Part shown: piece after piece, positions 15,993 through 23,246 of the stretch | Numbering within the stretch: position 1 is the stretch's first letter | Layout of the letters: each line of letters starts with the position of its first letter | NCBI GenBank assembly: GCA_964370395.1 | Contig: CAYJIZ010000005.1 | Coordinates: 1-64,000 of the forward strand | Reading direction: 5' to 3' | Origin: JBGUVL01 sp964370395 | GTDB lineage: Bacteria > Bacillota_I > Bacilli_A > Erysipelotrichales > Erysipelotrichaceae | Length of the DNA stretch: 64,000 nt | Notes under the pieces: model-generated | Told to the model about the DNA's origin: nothing | Database searches by the model: none | What the model saw: only the letters and a program-made list of their open reading frames with translations | Program-made: the position numbers and the translations under genes

Positions 15993-16363
15993 TATTTACG
16001 CCAAAATGTATGGCAATCTTTTTTATCATTAATATTGTATTCAATGATCTCAGCGAGTAAATCATAGTCCACATCACTGTCCCATTTGATACGAAACATC
16101 TTTAATGTTGGATTGTATCCCGCTTCTACTAACTTCTCACGAAACACTTCCATCGCTTTGTCTTCTGGCGCAATGGCAACATGGTGTTTCGCTACACTAA
16201 AACCGATAATGAATGTTCCATGATCTGTGAACATCGGTTGCTTCCACGCAATTCTCGATTCAAGTTGAGGGTATGTTGTTTGTACCCAATCTAATATTTC
16301 TTTGGTTCTTTCTCTTTCATCAAGGGAAGGAATGAGTTCTAAAAAGTCTTGTATCGTTTCCAT
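15992..16363 (-). CDS. DUF1801-family protein (YdhG/iron-chaperone-like)
   Basis: The ATG at 16363 has AGGAGG 7 bp upstream, giving 123 aa and avoiding overlap with the upstream paralogue. It has the family features: an N-terminal helix, RIAWKQPMFTDHGTFIIGFSVAKHHVAIAP and a C-terminal MFRIKWDSDVDYDLLAEIIEYNI. YdhG/Fra-type relatives are called iron chaperones, but that role is weakly established across the family. It is tandem with a second DUF1801 gene. Confidence 0.8.
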   Translation of the reverse strand: METIQDFLELIPSLDERERTKEILDWVQTTYPQLESRIAWKQPMFTDHGTFIIGFSVAKHHVAIAPEDKAMEVFREKLVEAGYNPTLKMFRIKWDSDVDYDLLAEIIEYNINDKKDCHTFWRK

Positions 16364-16373
16364 ATACAACCTC

Positions 16374-16748
16374 CTATTTCTTCTTTTTACTTCGATTCTC
16401 TGCAGCACGATACACCACAATATCTTCTACCAAATCCCAAGGTATCTCTTTGTCTAATGGTAGTTGTAATGTTCCTTTTGAGTACTGCAAACCCATTTCA
16501 TTAAAACGATCTGCAAAAAATTCAATTCCACTTGGTGCTGGATACAACCCAATGTGATGTTTCGCCAACGCGAAGTGTACTAGGTTCCCATTCAAATAAA
16601 AAGTAGGCATCCCATAACTAATCTTCTCACTTGCATCAGGCACAAGCTTTTGAATAAATTGTCTTAATTGCTGAAGTCGTTCGCGATACGTTTCATCGCA
16701 TTGATTGATGTATGCATCAATACTTGTCATTGTTTTCTTTTCCATCAC
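16374..16748 (-). CDS. DUF1801-family protein (YdhG/iron-chaperone-like)
   Basis: A 124-aa protein sharing the fold pattern of its downstream neighbour: EKISYGMPTFYLNGNLVHFALAKHHIGLYPAPSG and GTLQLPLDKEIPWDLVEDIVVYR. It ends in a basic SKKKK tail. Co-transcribed with the gene at 15992 and ending at the same terminator. Family assignment is good; function uncertain. Confidence 0.8.
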   Translation of the reverse strand: MMEKKTMTSIDAYINQCDETYRERLQQLRQFIQKLVPDASEKISYGMPTFYLNGNLVHFALAKHHIGLYPAPSGIEFFADRFNEMGLQYSKGTLQLPLDKEIPWDLVEDIVVYRAAENRSKKKK

Positions 16749-16891
16749 CAGTACAATCCTTTCTTTCTAATCTAACCTTACCACTTTCCTATAAGATTGT
16801 TAACTAGAAAGCACAATCGCTTTGCATTTCCATACACAACTCTTTTAGTAAGTTCTTATTTGTATTCTTTGCTATCCCTTACTCACCTAAC

Positions 16892-16926
16892 AAAAGAAAA
16901 CCTCACTTCTTAATAAGAAATGAGGT
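16892..16926 (-). terminator. Intrinsic terminator after tRNA-Ser
   Basis: Minus strand AACCTCATTTCTTA...TAAGAAGTGAGGTT followed by TTCTTTTG, 13 bp after the tRNA 3' end. Confidence 0.88.
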
Positions 16927-16938
16927 TACATTAAACAA

Positions 16939-17026
16939 TGGCGGAGAGCAAGGGATTCGAACCCTTGGTAGCTTTCACTACACAGCCTTTCCAAGACTGC
17001 ACCTTAAGCCGCTCGGACAGCTCTCC
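16939..17026 (-). tRNA. tRNA-Ser (anticodon GGA)
   Basis: The 88-nt cloverleaf (minus) starts GGAGAGCTGTCCGAGC and ends GCTCTCCGCCA with encoded CCA. The anticodon loop TTGGAAA is flanked by CAGTC/GGCTG, giving anticodon GGA (codons UCC/UCU). It has a long variable arm as expected for serine, and the T-loop GGTTCGAATCC. It lies downstream of whiA, with a TATAAT at 17038-17043 just upstream. Confidence 0.96.
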
Positions 17027-17044
17027 ATGTGATTATTATTATAC

Positions 17045-17070
17045 AAAAAAGTGGACCAAATATCCACTTT
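17045..17070 (-). terminator. Intrinsic terminator of the rapZ-glmR-whiA operon
   Basis: Minus strand AAAGTGGA-TATTTGG-TCCACTTT followed by TTTG, directly after the whiA stop. Confidence 0.88.
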
Positions 17071-18020
17071 TATTGTATCTCACTCGCAATTTTATATTGT
17101 TGGGCGATGTCTTTGATTTTATTCAAACGATGACGAATCCCTGATTTAGAGATTTCCTCATTGTAACGATGTTCGTATTCATCACATAACTCGTTTAAAC
17201 TCGCTTCTGGATTTTGTTTGCGCAGTATCGCAACTTTATATAAGTTTTCAGGCAAACTTTTAAGTCCCACAAAATTATCAATTCGATCAATGTCTTCTAG
17301 CTGTTGTTTTCCCGCTTTAATCGATTTCATCTCATTGGCTAATTCACAATTATCCAAACGTGTTAATGAATTCATAAAGTCACGTTGAATTCGACTGTCT
17401 TCAAAAGCGAAAAGCGAATCGTTAGCACCAACGCATTTCAAGAAATCACTAATTTGATCACTCGCTTTTAAATACACCACTTCTTGGTTACGGCGTTTGA
17501 TTAGTTTCGCATTCATACGAAAACGAATCATCTGCTTTTGGATGTACTTAGCCAAACTAACATTGGATGCTACCATCTCCAAATGGTAGTTCACCGTAGT
17601 GGGAGCATTCACACTTCCACTCGCCAAAAAGGCACCAGCCAAATACGCACGCGCACAACATTCCTTGCTTACAATTTTACGACTCGGGTGTTCTTTTAAT
17701 CCACCGTCGCCTAAAATGTCCAAATCACGCAATATTTCCAACGCTTTGTTTTTAATCTTTATAATATAAATATTATTCTTTTTTAAACGCACTTTCTTAA
17801 TAATAGAAAGTTCTATTTCTACTTGGTACAACTCTTTTACCAATTGATAAATCCGTTTTGCACTTGAAACATTTTCACTTTGACAAGTAATGTGCATCCC
17901 TTCACTTGTGAAGTTTAAGGTTGCACTCATCTGCAAAAAAGCACTTAGCTCTGCTTTCATACAATGTTCTTCTAGTACATTCATACAAATTTCTTTTTTC
18001 ACTTCACTTGTGAACGACAT
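17070..18020 (-). CDS. whiA: Sporulation/division regulator WhiA
   Basis: Start set at ATG 18020 (MSFTSEVKKEI, the typical WhiA N-terminus) with GAGGAG 8 bp upstream; earlier in-frame GTG/ATG codons are closer to the ribosome site. 316 aa. An N-terminal LAGLIDADG-like domain contains CCARAYLAGAFLASGSVNAP (near residue 125) and a C-terminal helix-turn-helix has SLNELCDEYEHRYNEEISKSGIRHRLNKI. WhiA is a DNA-binding protein linked to cell division and chromosome segregation in Firmicutes. Last gene of the conserved rapZ-glmR-whiA cluster. Confidence 0.96.
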   Translation of the reverse strand: MSFTSEVKKEICMNVLEEHCMKAELSAFLQMSATLNFTSEGMHITCQSENVSSAKRIYQLVKELYQVEIELSIIKKVRLKKNNIYIIKIKNKALEILRDLDILGDGGLKEHPSRKIVSKECCARAYLAGAFLASGSVNAPTTVNYHLEMVASNVSLAKYIQKQMIRFRMNAKLIKRRNQEVVYLKASDQISDFLKCVGANDSLFAFEDSRIQRDFMNSLTRLDNCELANEMKSIKAGKQQLEDIDRIDNFVGLKSLPENLYKVAILRKQNPEASLNELCDEYEHRYNEEISKSGIRHRLNKIKDIAQQYKIASEIQ

Positions 18021-18025
18021 CCACA

Positions 18026-18964
18026 TCACTCCTCATTCATTAATTGTTCAAACGCTTCTTTTAATTTTATACTATCATGGCGAATATAGCCATCATCAAA
18101 TTTCAATAGTTCTTTTTGCACGACGCGATACGCATGGTGTTCTTGCGCTATAAAAACAGGATTACTTCCTTTTTCATAATAGCGCTTTAACGTATCTTCA
18201 TATAGAACATCATTGTGTGCTACCACCACATCGAGTGCTTTTTCACTCGCATGCTTAACAATCGCTTCCACATGGTCTTCTAAGGTATACCCATCGGTTT
18301 CCCCCGGTTGGCTCATCGCATTACAGAAGTATATTTTCTTCGCCTTGCTTTTCATAATCGCTTCTCGAATTTCTGGAATAATTAAGTTTGGCATAATACT
18401 GGTATACAAACTTCCCACTCCATACACAATGTAGTCCGCATCATGAATCGCTTTGATCGCTTCTTTGCTCGCTGTTACTTCCTCTTGGTAGAAAACCGTA
18501 CTAATCCTATTTTGCATTTTAGGAATGTTACTTTCTCCACGTACAATTGTTCCATCATCCATTCTCGCAATTAACGTTACAATTTGTGTTGTGCTTGGAA
18601 TAATCGAACCTTTTACTTTTAATACTTTCGATAGCTTTTGAATCGCTTCCATAAAGTTACCTGTTGTTTGTGTCAATGCAGTCAACATTAAATTTCCCAG
18701 GTTATGTCCACCTACATCGCAATCCCCTTCAAAACGATAATCCATTAGTGGCCCTAACAGACTTTCTGATTCTGCCATTGCCACCATTACATTTCGAATG
18801 TCCCCCATTGCAGGAATCTGGTATTGTCTTCGTAACCTACCGGTACTACCTCCATCATCTGCCACTGTTACAACTGCGGTCAGTTTTATATTAGGAAGTA
18901 ATTTAAACCCACGTAGGATGACAGAAGACCCCGTTCCTCCACCTATCACAACGACTTTTTTCAT
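18026..18964 (-). CDS. glmR: Gluconeogenesis/cell-wall factor GlmR (YvcK, CofD-like)
   Basis: A 312-aa YvcK-type protein with the nucleotide-sugar binding N-terminus VVVIGGGTGSSVILRGFK, VTVADDGGSTGRLRRQYQIPAMGDIRN and GHNLGNLMLTALT. In Bacillus, GlmR binds UDP-GlcNAc and stimulates GlmS to steer carbon to peptidoglycan precursors. Its ATG overlaps the rapZ stop, and its stop lies 5 bp before the whiA start, so all three are coupled. Confidence 0.95.
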   Translation of the reverse strand: MKKVVVIGGGTGSSVILRGFKLLPNIKLTAVVTVADDGGSTGRLRRQYQIPAMGDIRNVMVAMAESESLLGPLMDYRFEGDCDVGGHNLGNLMLTALTQTTGNFMEAIQKLSKVLKVKGSIIPSTTQIVTLIARMDDGTIVRGESNIPKMQNRISTVFYQEEVTASKEAIKAIHDADYIVYGVGSLYTSIMPNLIIPEIREAIMKSKAKKIYFCNAMSQPGETDGYTLEDHVEAIVKHASEKALDVVVAHNDVLYEDTLKRYYEKGSNPVFIAQEHHAYRVVQKELLKFDDGYIRHDSIKLKEAFEQLMNEE

Positions 18965-19818
18965 TAGCGCACCTTCTTATCTCGATGCCCTTTGTGTGCC
19001 GTATATTGATCTTTGTAGTGATCATATAAATAATTCGTAAGTGTAACAGAGCGATGTTGTCCCCCTGTACAACCAATCGCAACACTTAAATGATTTTTTC
19101 CCTCTTTTTTGTATTGTGGCAAAATATAGTCTAAAAACGTAATTAACTTTTCGATTAATTCTTGAGTTTCTGGACACTTTAACACATACGAATACACAGG
19201 CTCATCATCCCCTGTTAATTCTTTTAGCGATTCGATGTAATAAGGATTCGGTAAGAAACGTACATCAAACATCAAATCCGCATCCATCGGTACCCCATGT
19301 TTGTAACCAAAGGAAACAAACGAAATCGAAAATCCTTGTTTTTGCGAAATCTTAAATTTTCCTTCAATGCTTTCACGTAACGTTTTTTGCGTTAACTTAG
19401 TGGTATCGATATGTACGACATTACGATACTTCAAGTTATCAAACATATCGCGTTCTGCTTCAATCGCATCTTCCAATGTGTTTGCTTTATTAAAAACGAT
19501 AAACGGATGAGAACGACGAGTAAACTTATAACGTAATAATAATTGTTCATCGCTTGCATCCAAATACAATACTCGCACTGGTAATTCACGCGCTTCAAAA
19601 TACATTAGAAACTTTTCATAGTCCAACGCTGTTGTCGCAAGTGCTAAATTTTCATAACGAGGATCGTGTTCCTCTTTGATAATCTTCCCTAATTCATGAA
19701 TTAATTGCACAGGGAATTGGTCGATACAATGGTATCCCATATCTTCTAAGATTGCCATCGCTGTTGTTTTTCCAGCTCCTGACATACCTGTAACTAAAAT
19801 AATATTTTGTTGAGTCAT
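18964..19818 (-). CDS. rapZ: RNase adapter / nucleotide-binding protein RapZ (YvcJ)
   Basis: ATG at 19818 chosen (AAGGTG 6 bp upstream); an in-frame GTG at 19827 is part of that site. 284 aa. The N-terminal P-loop is VTGMSGAGKTTAMAILEDMGY, and the middle has a FDVRFLPNPYY-type segment. The C-terminal domain contains VAIGCTGGQHRSV. RapZ proteins bind ATP/GTP and, in E. coli, glucosamine-6-phosphate while directing RNase E; the Firmicutes orthologue has a less clear role. First gene of its operon, behind an extended -10 promoter. Confidence 0.95.
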   Translation of the reverse strand: MTQQNIILVTGMSGAGKTTAMAILEDMGYHCIDQFPVQLIHELGKIIKEEHDPRYENLALATTALDYEKFLMYFEARELPVRVLYLDASDEQLLLRYKFTRRSHPFIVFNKANTLEDAIEAERDMFDNLKYRNVVHIDTTKLTQKTLRESIEGKFKISQKQGFSISFVSFGYKHGVPMDADLMFDVRFLPNPYYIESLKELTGDDEPVYSYVLKCPETQELIEKLITFLDYILPQYKKEGKNHLSVAIGCTGGQHRSVTLTNYLYDHYKDQYTAHKGHRDKKVR

Positions 19819-19842
19819 AGTTATCACCTTCTTGTTTCTTGT

Positions 19843-19850
19843 ATTATATC
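19843..19850 (-). promoter_or_regulatory. Extended -10 promoter of rapZ-glmR-whiA
   Basis: Minus-strand TGATATAAT (extended TGn-TATAAT; the TATAAT at 19843-19848) lies ~25 bp before the ribosome site. No convincing -35 is present. Confidence 0.5.
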
Positions 19851-19893
19851 ATAACATCGCACTGACGTTATCGTATAATTCAACAAATACCAT

Positions 19894-19921
19894 AAGAAAA
19901 AGACTTCACAAATGTGAAGTC
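19894..19921 (-). terminator. Intrinsic terminator after trxB
   Basis: Minus strand GACTTCACA-TT-TGTGAAGTC followed by TTTTTCTT. Confidence 0.9.
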
Positions 19922-20839
19922 CTAACCTTTTAACTTATGAAAAATATCTTGGGCAGCGATTGCTCCATCGCTAACTGCTGTTACGACTTGACGCAATCCC
20001 TTTTCACAAACATCTCCTGCACCATACAACATTGGTACTTTGGTACGCATGTGTTCGTCCACTAACAAGTATCCTTGTGGGTTGCAAACATCCAATCCCG
20101 CTAAAAATTGCGTAATTGGTACAGCCCCAATATAAGGGAATACCCCTTTGGCTTGCACTTGTAATGTTTCCTTGCTTTCTACATGTTGTAACGTAATCGA
20201 TGTTACGCTTGTTCCATCATCTTCAATAGACAATGGGATGTATTTTTGTAGCAATTCAATTTTAGGATTGTTTTTAATATGTTCAATCACGATATCATCG
20301 GCACGAAATACATCGCGTCGCATCACAATCGAAACTTTTGAAGCAAACTGTGTTAAATACAGCGCTTCTTCTAAGGCAGCGTTTCCACCACCGACAACAA
20401 CCACTTCTTCATCCTTAAAGAAAGCACCATCACATACCGCACAATACGATACACCACGACCGATGTTTTCTTGTTCACCAGGAATGTTAAGCAATTTTTC
20501 TTGGGTTCCACTAGCAACCAATACCGCTTTTGCTAAGTACGCATTGGCATCTTCACAAACGATTCTTTTCACATCTCCATCTTCAACGCGAATTACATTT
20601 CCATAAATGTATTCCGCACCAAAGCTTGTCGAATGCGCAAACATATCGCTTGCTAACTGTACTCCACTTGTACTTTGGATTCCTGGCCAGTTACTAATTT
20701 CATATGTTTTTACTAACTTACCACCAGGTGCTCCTGATTCGATCATACCTACATCCAATCCCGCACGTGTTGCATAAATCGCTGCTGTCATACCCGCAGG
20801 TCCAGCACCAATAATAATTAAATCGTAAATACGTTCCAT
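19922..20839 (-). CDS. trxB: Thioredoxin reductase TrxB
   Basis: A 305-aa flavoprotein that passes electrons from NADPH through FAD to thioredoxin. FAD site IIGAGPAGMTAAIYAT at the N-terminus, redox pair in YCAVCDGAFF (near residue 135), NADPH site VVVGGGNAALEEALYL. The C-terminal YGAGDVCEKGLRQVVTAVSDGAIAA is conserved. The ATG has GGAGGAGG upstream and lies within the last 22 bp of the lgt-ppaX frame, so it is translationally coupled. Confidence 0.96.
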   Translation of the reverse strand: MERIYDLIIIGAGPAGMTAAIYATRAGLDVGMIESGAPGGKLVKTYEISNWPGIQSTSGVQLASDMFAHSTSFGAEYIYGNVIRVEDGDVKRIVCEDANAYLAKAVLVASGTQEKLLNIPGEQENIGRGVSYCAVCDGAFFKDEEVVVVGGGNAALEEALYLTQFASKVSIVMRRDVFRADDIVIEHIKNNPKIELLQKYIPLSIEDDGTSVTSITLQHVESKETLQVQAKGVFPYIGAVPITQFLAGLDVCNPQGYLLVDEHMRTKVPMLYGAGDVCEKGLRQVVTAVSDGAIAAQDIFHKLKG

Positions 20840-22299
20840 TCTAGATCCTCCTCCACAATGTCTTTCAGTTCTAAAAAATCATGAATGATACGCTGTGGTT
20901 TCACTGCTTCTAGGCGTTTTTCATCAAGCTCATCAATCGCATATGCGACGCTGTACGCTCCAATATTTTTAGCCGCTAGCACATCTCCAGGCGCATCTCC
21001 TACGTATATCATATCATCGACTGGGTATTTTGCTAACTCACATGCTTTTTTTAATCCTTCTGGATCAGGTTTAGACTTATTTACCATATCGCGACCAACC
21101 ACAACATCCATGTATTGTTCAATGCCACTGCACTTTAATCCACGAACGACTAACGGTGTCATTTTATTTGAAACAATCCCAACTGTGTACCCTTTTTCTT
21201 TTAAGTACTGAACAATTTCTTTCGCATGTTTCATTCCACTCACTTGTGCATCATGGTGTGCATGGTTGTAATCACGATAATATTCAACGGCTTTTTGCGC
21301 GTTCTCTTTATCCAAATACGCTTCAAAGGTTTCCGATAATGCGGGTCCTAAAAACGATTTCAATTCTTGTTCACTCAACTTGTGATCTGGTAAGAAATGC
21401 GCGAATGTGTGAATAAATGATTCACGAATCAACGCTTCTGAATCAACAAGCGTTCCATCCGCATCAAATAACACAATCGGTTTTTCTTTTTTAAATGGGT
21501 ATACATTTTTGAAAAGCTTATTGTACACACCAAGGTATCCTAGCATCCCTACCACAATAAACAATAACGATACCACTTGGGCCATTCGCAGTCCCATAAA
21601 CATTAAGGCGTCAGTTCGAAACCCTTCCACGAAGAAACGAACCAAACCATACCACGCAACATAAGCATAAATCATATCCCCACGTTTGCGGTAGCCATAT
21701 TTTTTAAACACGGTTTTAATCAGAATAAACCCGATTAAATTACCGATTCCTTCATACAAAAACATCGGTTGGCGATAAGCCCCATCAATGAACATCTGTT
21801 CTTTGATAAAAGTTGGAAAATGATTAAAATAATCCGCACTCACAATTTCACCATATGCTTCTTGGTTCATAAAGTTTCCCCAACGTCCAATGACTTGGGC
21901 AATGAACACATTTGGCATAATGCAATCACCAACACGCAATAAGTTAACCCCACGATGGCGGAAGAAGAAATACGCATACAATACTCCTGCAATCAATCCT
22001 CCATGAATCGCTAATCCACCTTCCCATATATAAAAGACAGATAAGATATCATCTTTAAATAACGCCCATTCAAAAATAACATAATAAATACGCGCTCCTA
22101 CAATCGCAATCGGCAACATCGTAAAAAAGAAATCTTCTAATAACTCTTTGTCATACCCTAGCTTTTTGGCTGCTTTTAAAGACAATCCATATGCGACAAT
22201 CGCACCTGTTAAAATCAAAATCGCATACCATGCAATTTCAAGATCAAACGATCCAATATTAATTTCTAAAAATGTTCTACTATTCGGAAAAAAATTCAT
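20818..22299 (-). CDS. lgt: Fused prolipoprotein diacylglyceryl transferase (Lgt) and PpaX-like HAD phosphatase
   Basis: A single 493-aa frame. Residues 1-~262 are Lgt: several membrane helices, AIHGGLIAG near 98, and signature GRWGNFMNQEAYG at 138-150. It transfers diacylglycerol to the lipobox Cys of prolipoproteins. A short basic linker leads to a complete HAD hydrolase (~275-493): VLFDADGTLVDSE with nucleophile Asp279 and Asp281, GIVSNK, SKPDPEGL and YVGDAPGDVLAAK. In Bacillus the order hprK-lgt-ppaX is conserved as separate genes; PpaX is a pyrophosphatase acting with HprK. The HAD half is therefore probably PpaX. It starts at the hprK stop. Confidence 0.92.
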   Translation of the reverse strand: MNFFPNSRTFLEINIGSFDLEIAWYAILILTGAIVAYGLSLKAAKKLGYDKELLEDFFFTMLPIAIVGARIYYVIFEWALFKDDILSVFYIWEGGLAIHGGLIAGVLYAYFFFRHRGVNLLRVGDCIMPNVFIAQVIGRWGNFMNQEAYGEIVSADYFNHFPTFIKEQMFIDGAYRQPMFLYEGIGNLIGFILIKTVFKKYGYRKRGDMIYAYVAWYGLVRFFVEGFRTDALMFMGLRMAQVVSLLFIVVGMLGYLGVYNKLFKNVYPFKKEKPIVLFDADGTLVDSEALIRESFIHTFAHFLPDHKLSEQELKSFLGPALSETFEAYLDKENAQKAVEYYRDYNHAHHDAQVSGMKHAKEIVQYLKEKGYTVGIVSNKMTPLVVRGLKCSGIEQYMDVVVGRDMVNKSKPDPEGLKKACELAKYPVDDMIYVGDAPGDVLAAKNIGAYSVAYAIDELDEKRLEAVKPQRIIHDFLELKDIVEEDLEWNVFTI

Positions 22300-23246
22300 T
22301 ATGCTTCCCCTTTGTTTTGTTGGTCAATATAAGCAAGCACACGCTTTTCGAATTCTTTTGCGCTATCAAAACCACTTTCTTTTAACACTATATTTGCGAC
22401 CGCAGACTCAATTACAATTCCCATACTTCTACCTTCACGTACTGGCAAGATAATTTTAGGTACTTCCACATCCAAGATGTTTTCGTATTTGGTTTGTTCA
22501 ATCCCTACACGGTCATAATTGGCATTGGTATCCCATGGAGTAAGTTCTACTACTACATCTACGTTCGCACGTTTTAATGTCGTATTGGCTCCATACATAC
22601 GTGCCACATCGATAATTCCAACTCCACGGATTTCCAACATACCTTCTAAGATACGTGGTGCTCTACCGACAATACTATTATGAATTTGATAACAATCCAC
22701 TCTATCATCCGCAACCAATTGGTGGCCACGACGAATTAACTCTAAGGCAACCTCACTTTTCCCAATTCCACTTTCTCCGCGAATTAATACACCTTTCCCA
22801 TTCATACTCAACAGTACGCCATGGAAACAATTCATCGGTGCCAATAATTCATCTAAGTACGATACGATATTTGTAATCAATCTTGATGTTGGTTGAACCG
22901 AACGAATGATTGGGAAATTTTTGATTTTCGCAATTTCCATTAATATCGGTGGACACTCATGTTTCTTCGAAATAATAATCATCGGTGTTTCAAGCGAAGT
23001 TAAGAAATCAAAACTCTTTCTTTGGCTCGCTTCATCCATCGTTTTAATATATTCAATTTCTTTGTCTCCAAAAACGATGATTCGACGTTTTTGTGAGTAG
23101 TCAAAGAAACCTGCTAACTCTAATCCTGGACGATTGGTATCCGCAATCGTAATTTCTCTTTGTAGCGAATGCTTGTCCCCTACAACTTGTTCAAAGTTAA
23201 AGTAAGTTACTAAATTTTCTACTATTACATTGTGATTAGGATTCAT
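22299..23246 (-). CDS. hprK: HPr kinase/phosphorylase HprK
   Basis: A 315-aa bifunctional enzyme that phosphorylates and dephosphorylates Ser46 of HPr, controlling carbon catabolite repression. P-loop GESGIGKSEVALELI (near residue 155), the catalytic HQLVADDRVDC segment, and the HprK signature LEIRGVGIIDVARMYG are all present. The start overlaps the end of uvrA by 11 bp and the stop touches the lgt-ppaX start. Confidence 0.97.
   Translation of the reverse strand: MNPNHNVIVENLVTYFNFEQVVGDKHSLQREITIADTNRPGLELAGFFDYSQKRRIIVFGDKEIEYIKTMDEASQRKSFDFLTSLETPMIIISKKHECPPILMEIAKIKNFPIIRSVQPTSRLITNIVSYLDELLAPMNCFHGVLLSMNGKGVLIRGESGIGKSEVALELIRRGHQLVADDRVDCYQIHNSIVGRAPRILEGMLEIRGVGIIDVARMYGANTTLKRANVDVVVELTPWDTNANYDRVGIEQTKYENILDVEVPKIILPVREGRSMGIVIESAVANIVLKESGFDSAKEFEKRVLAYIDQQNKGEA

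Noticed and set aside
16939..17026. tRNA-Ser as integration site of a mobile element
   Set aside because: No integrase and no direct repeat of the tRNA 3' end was seen nearby; flanks are core genes.
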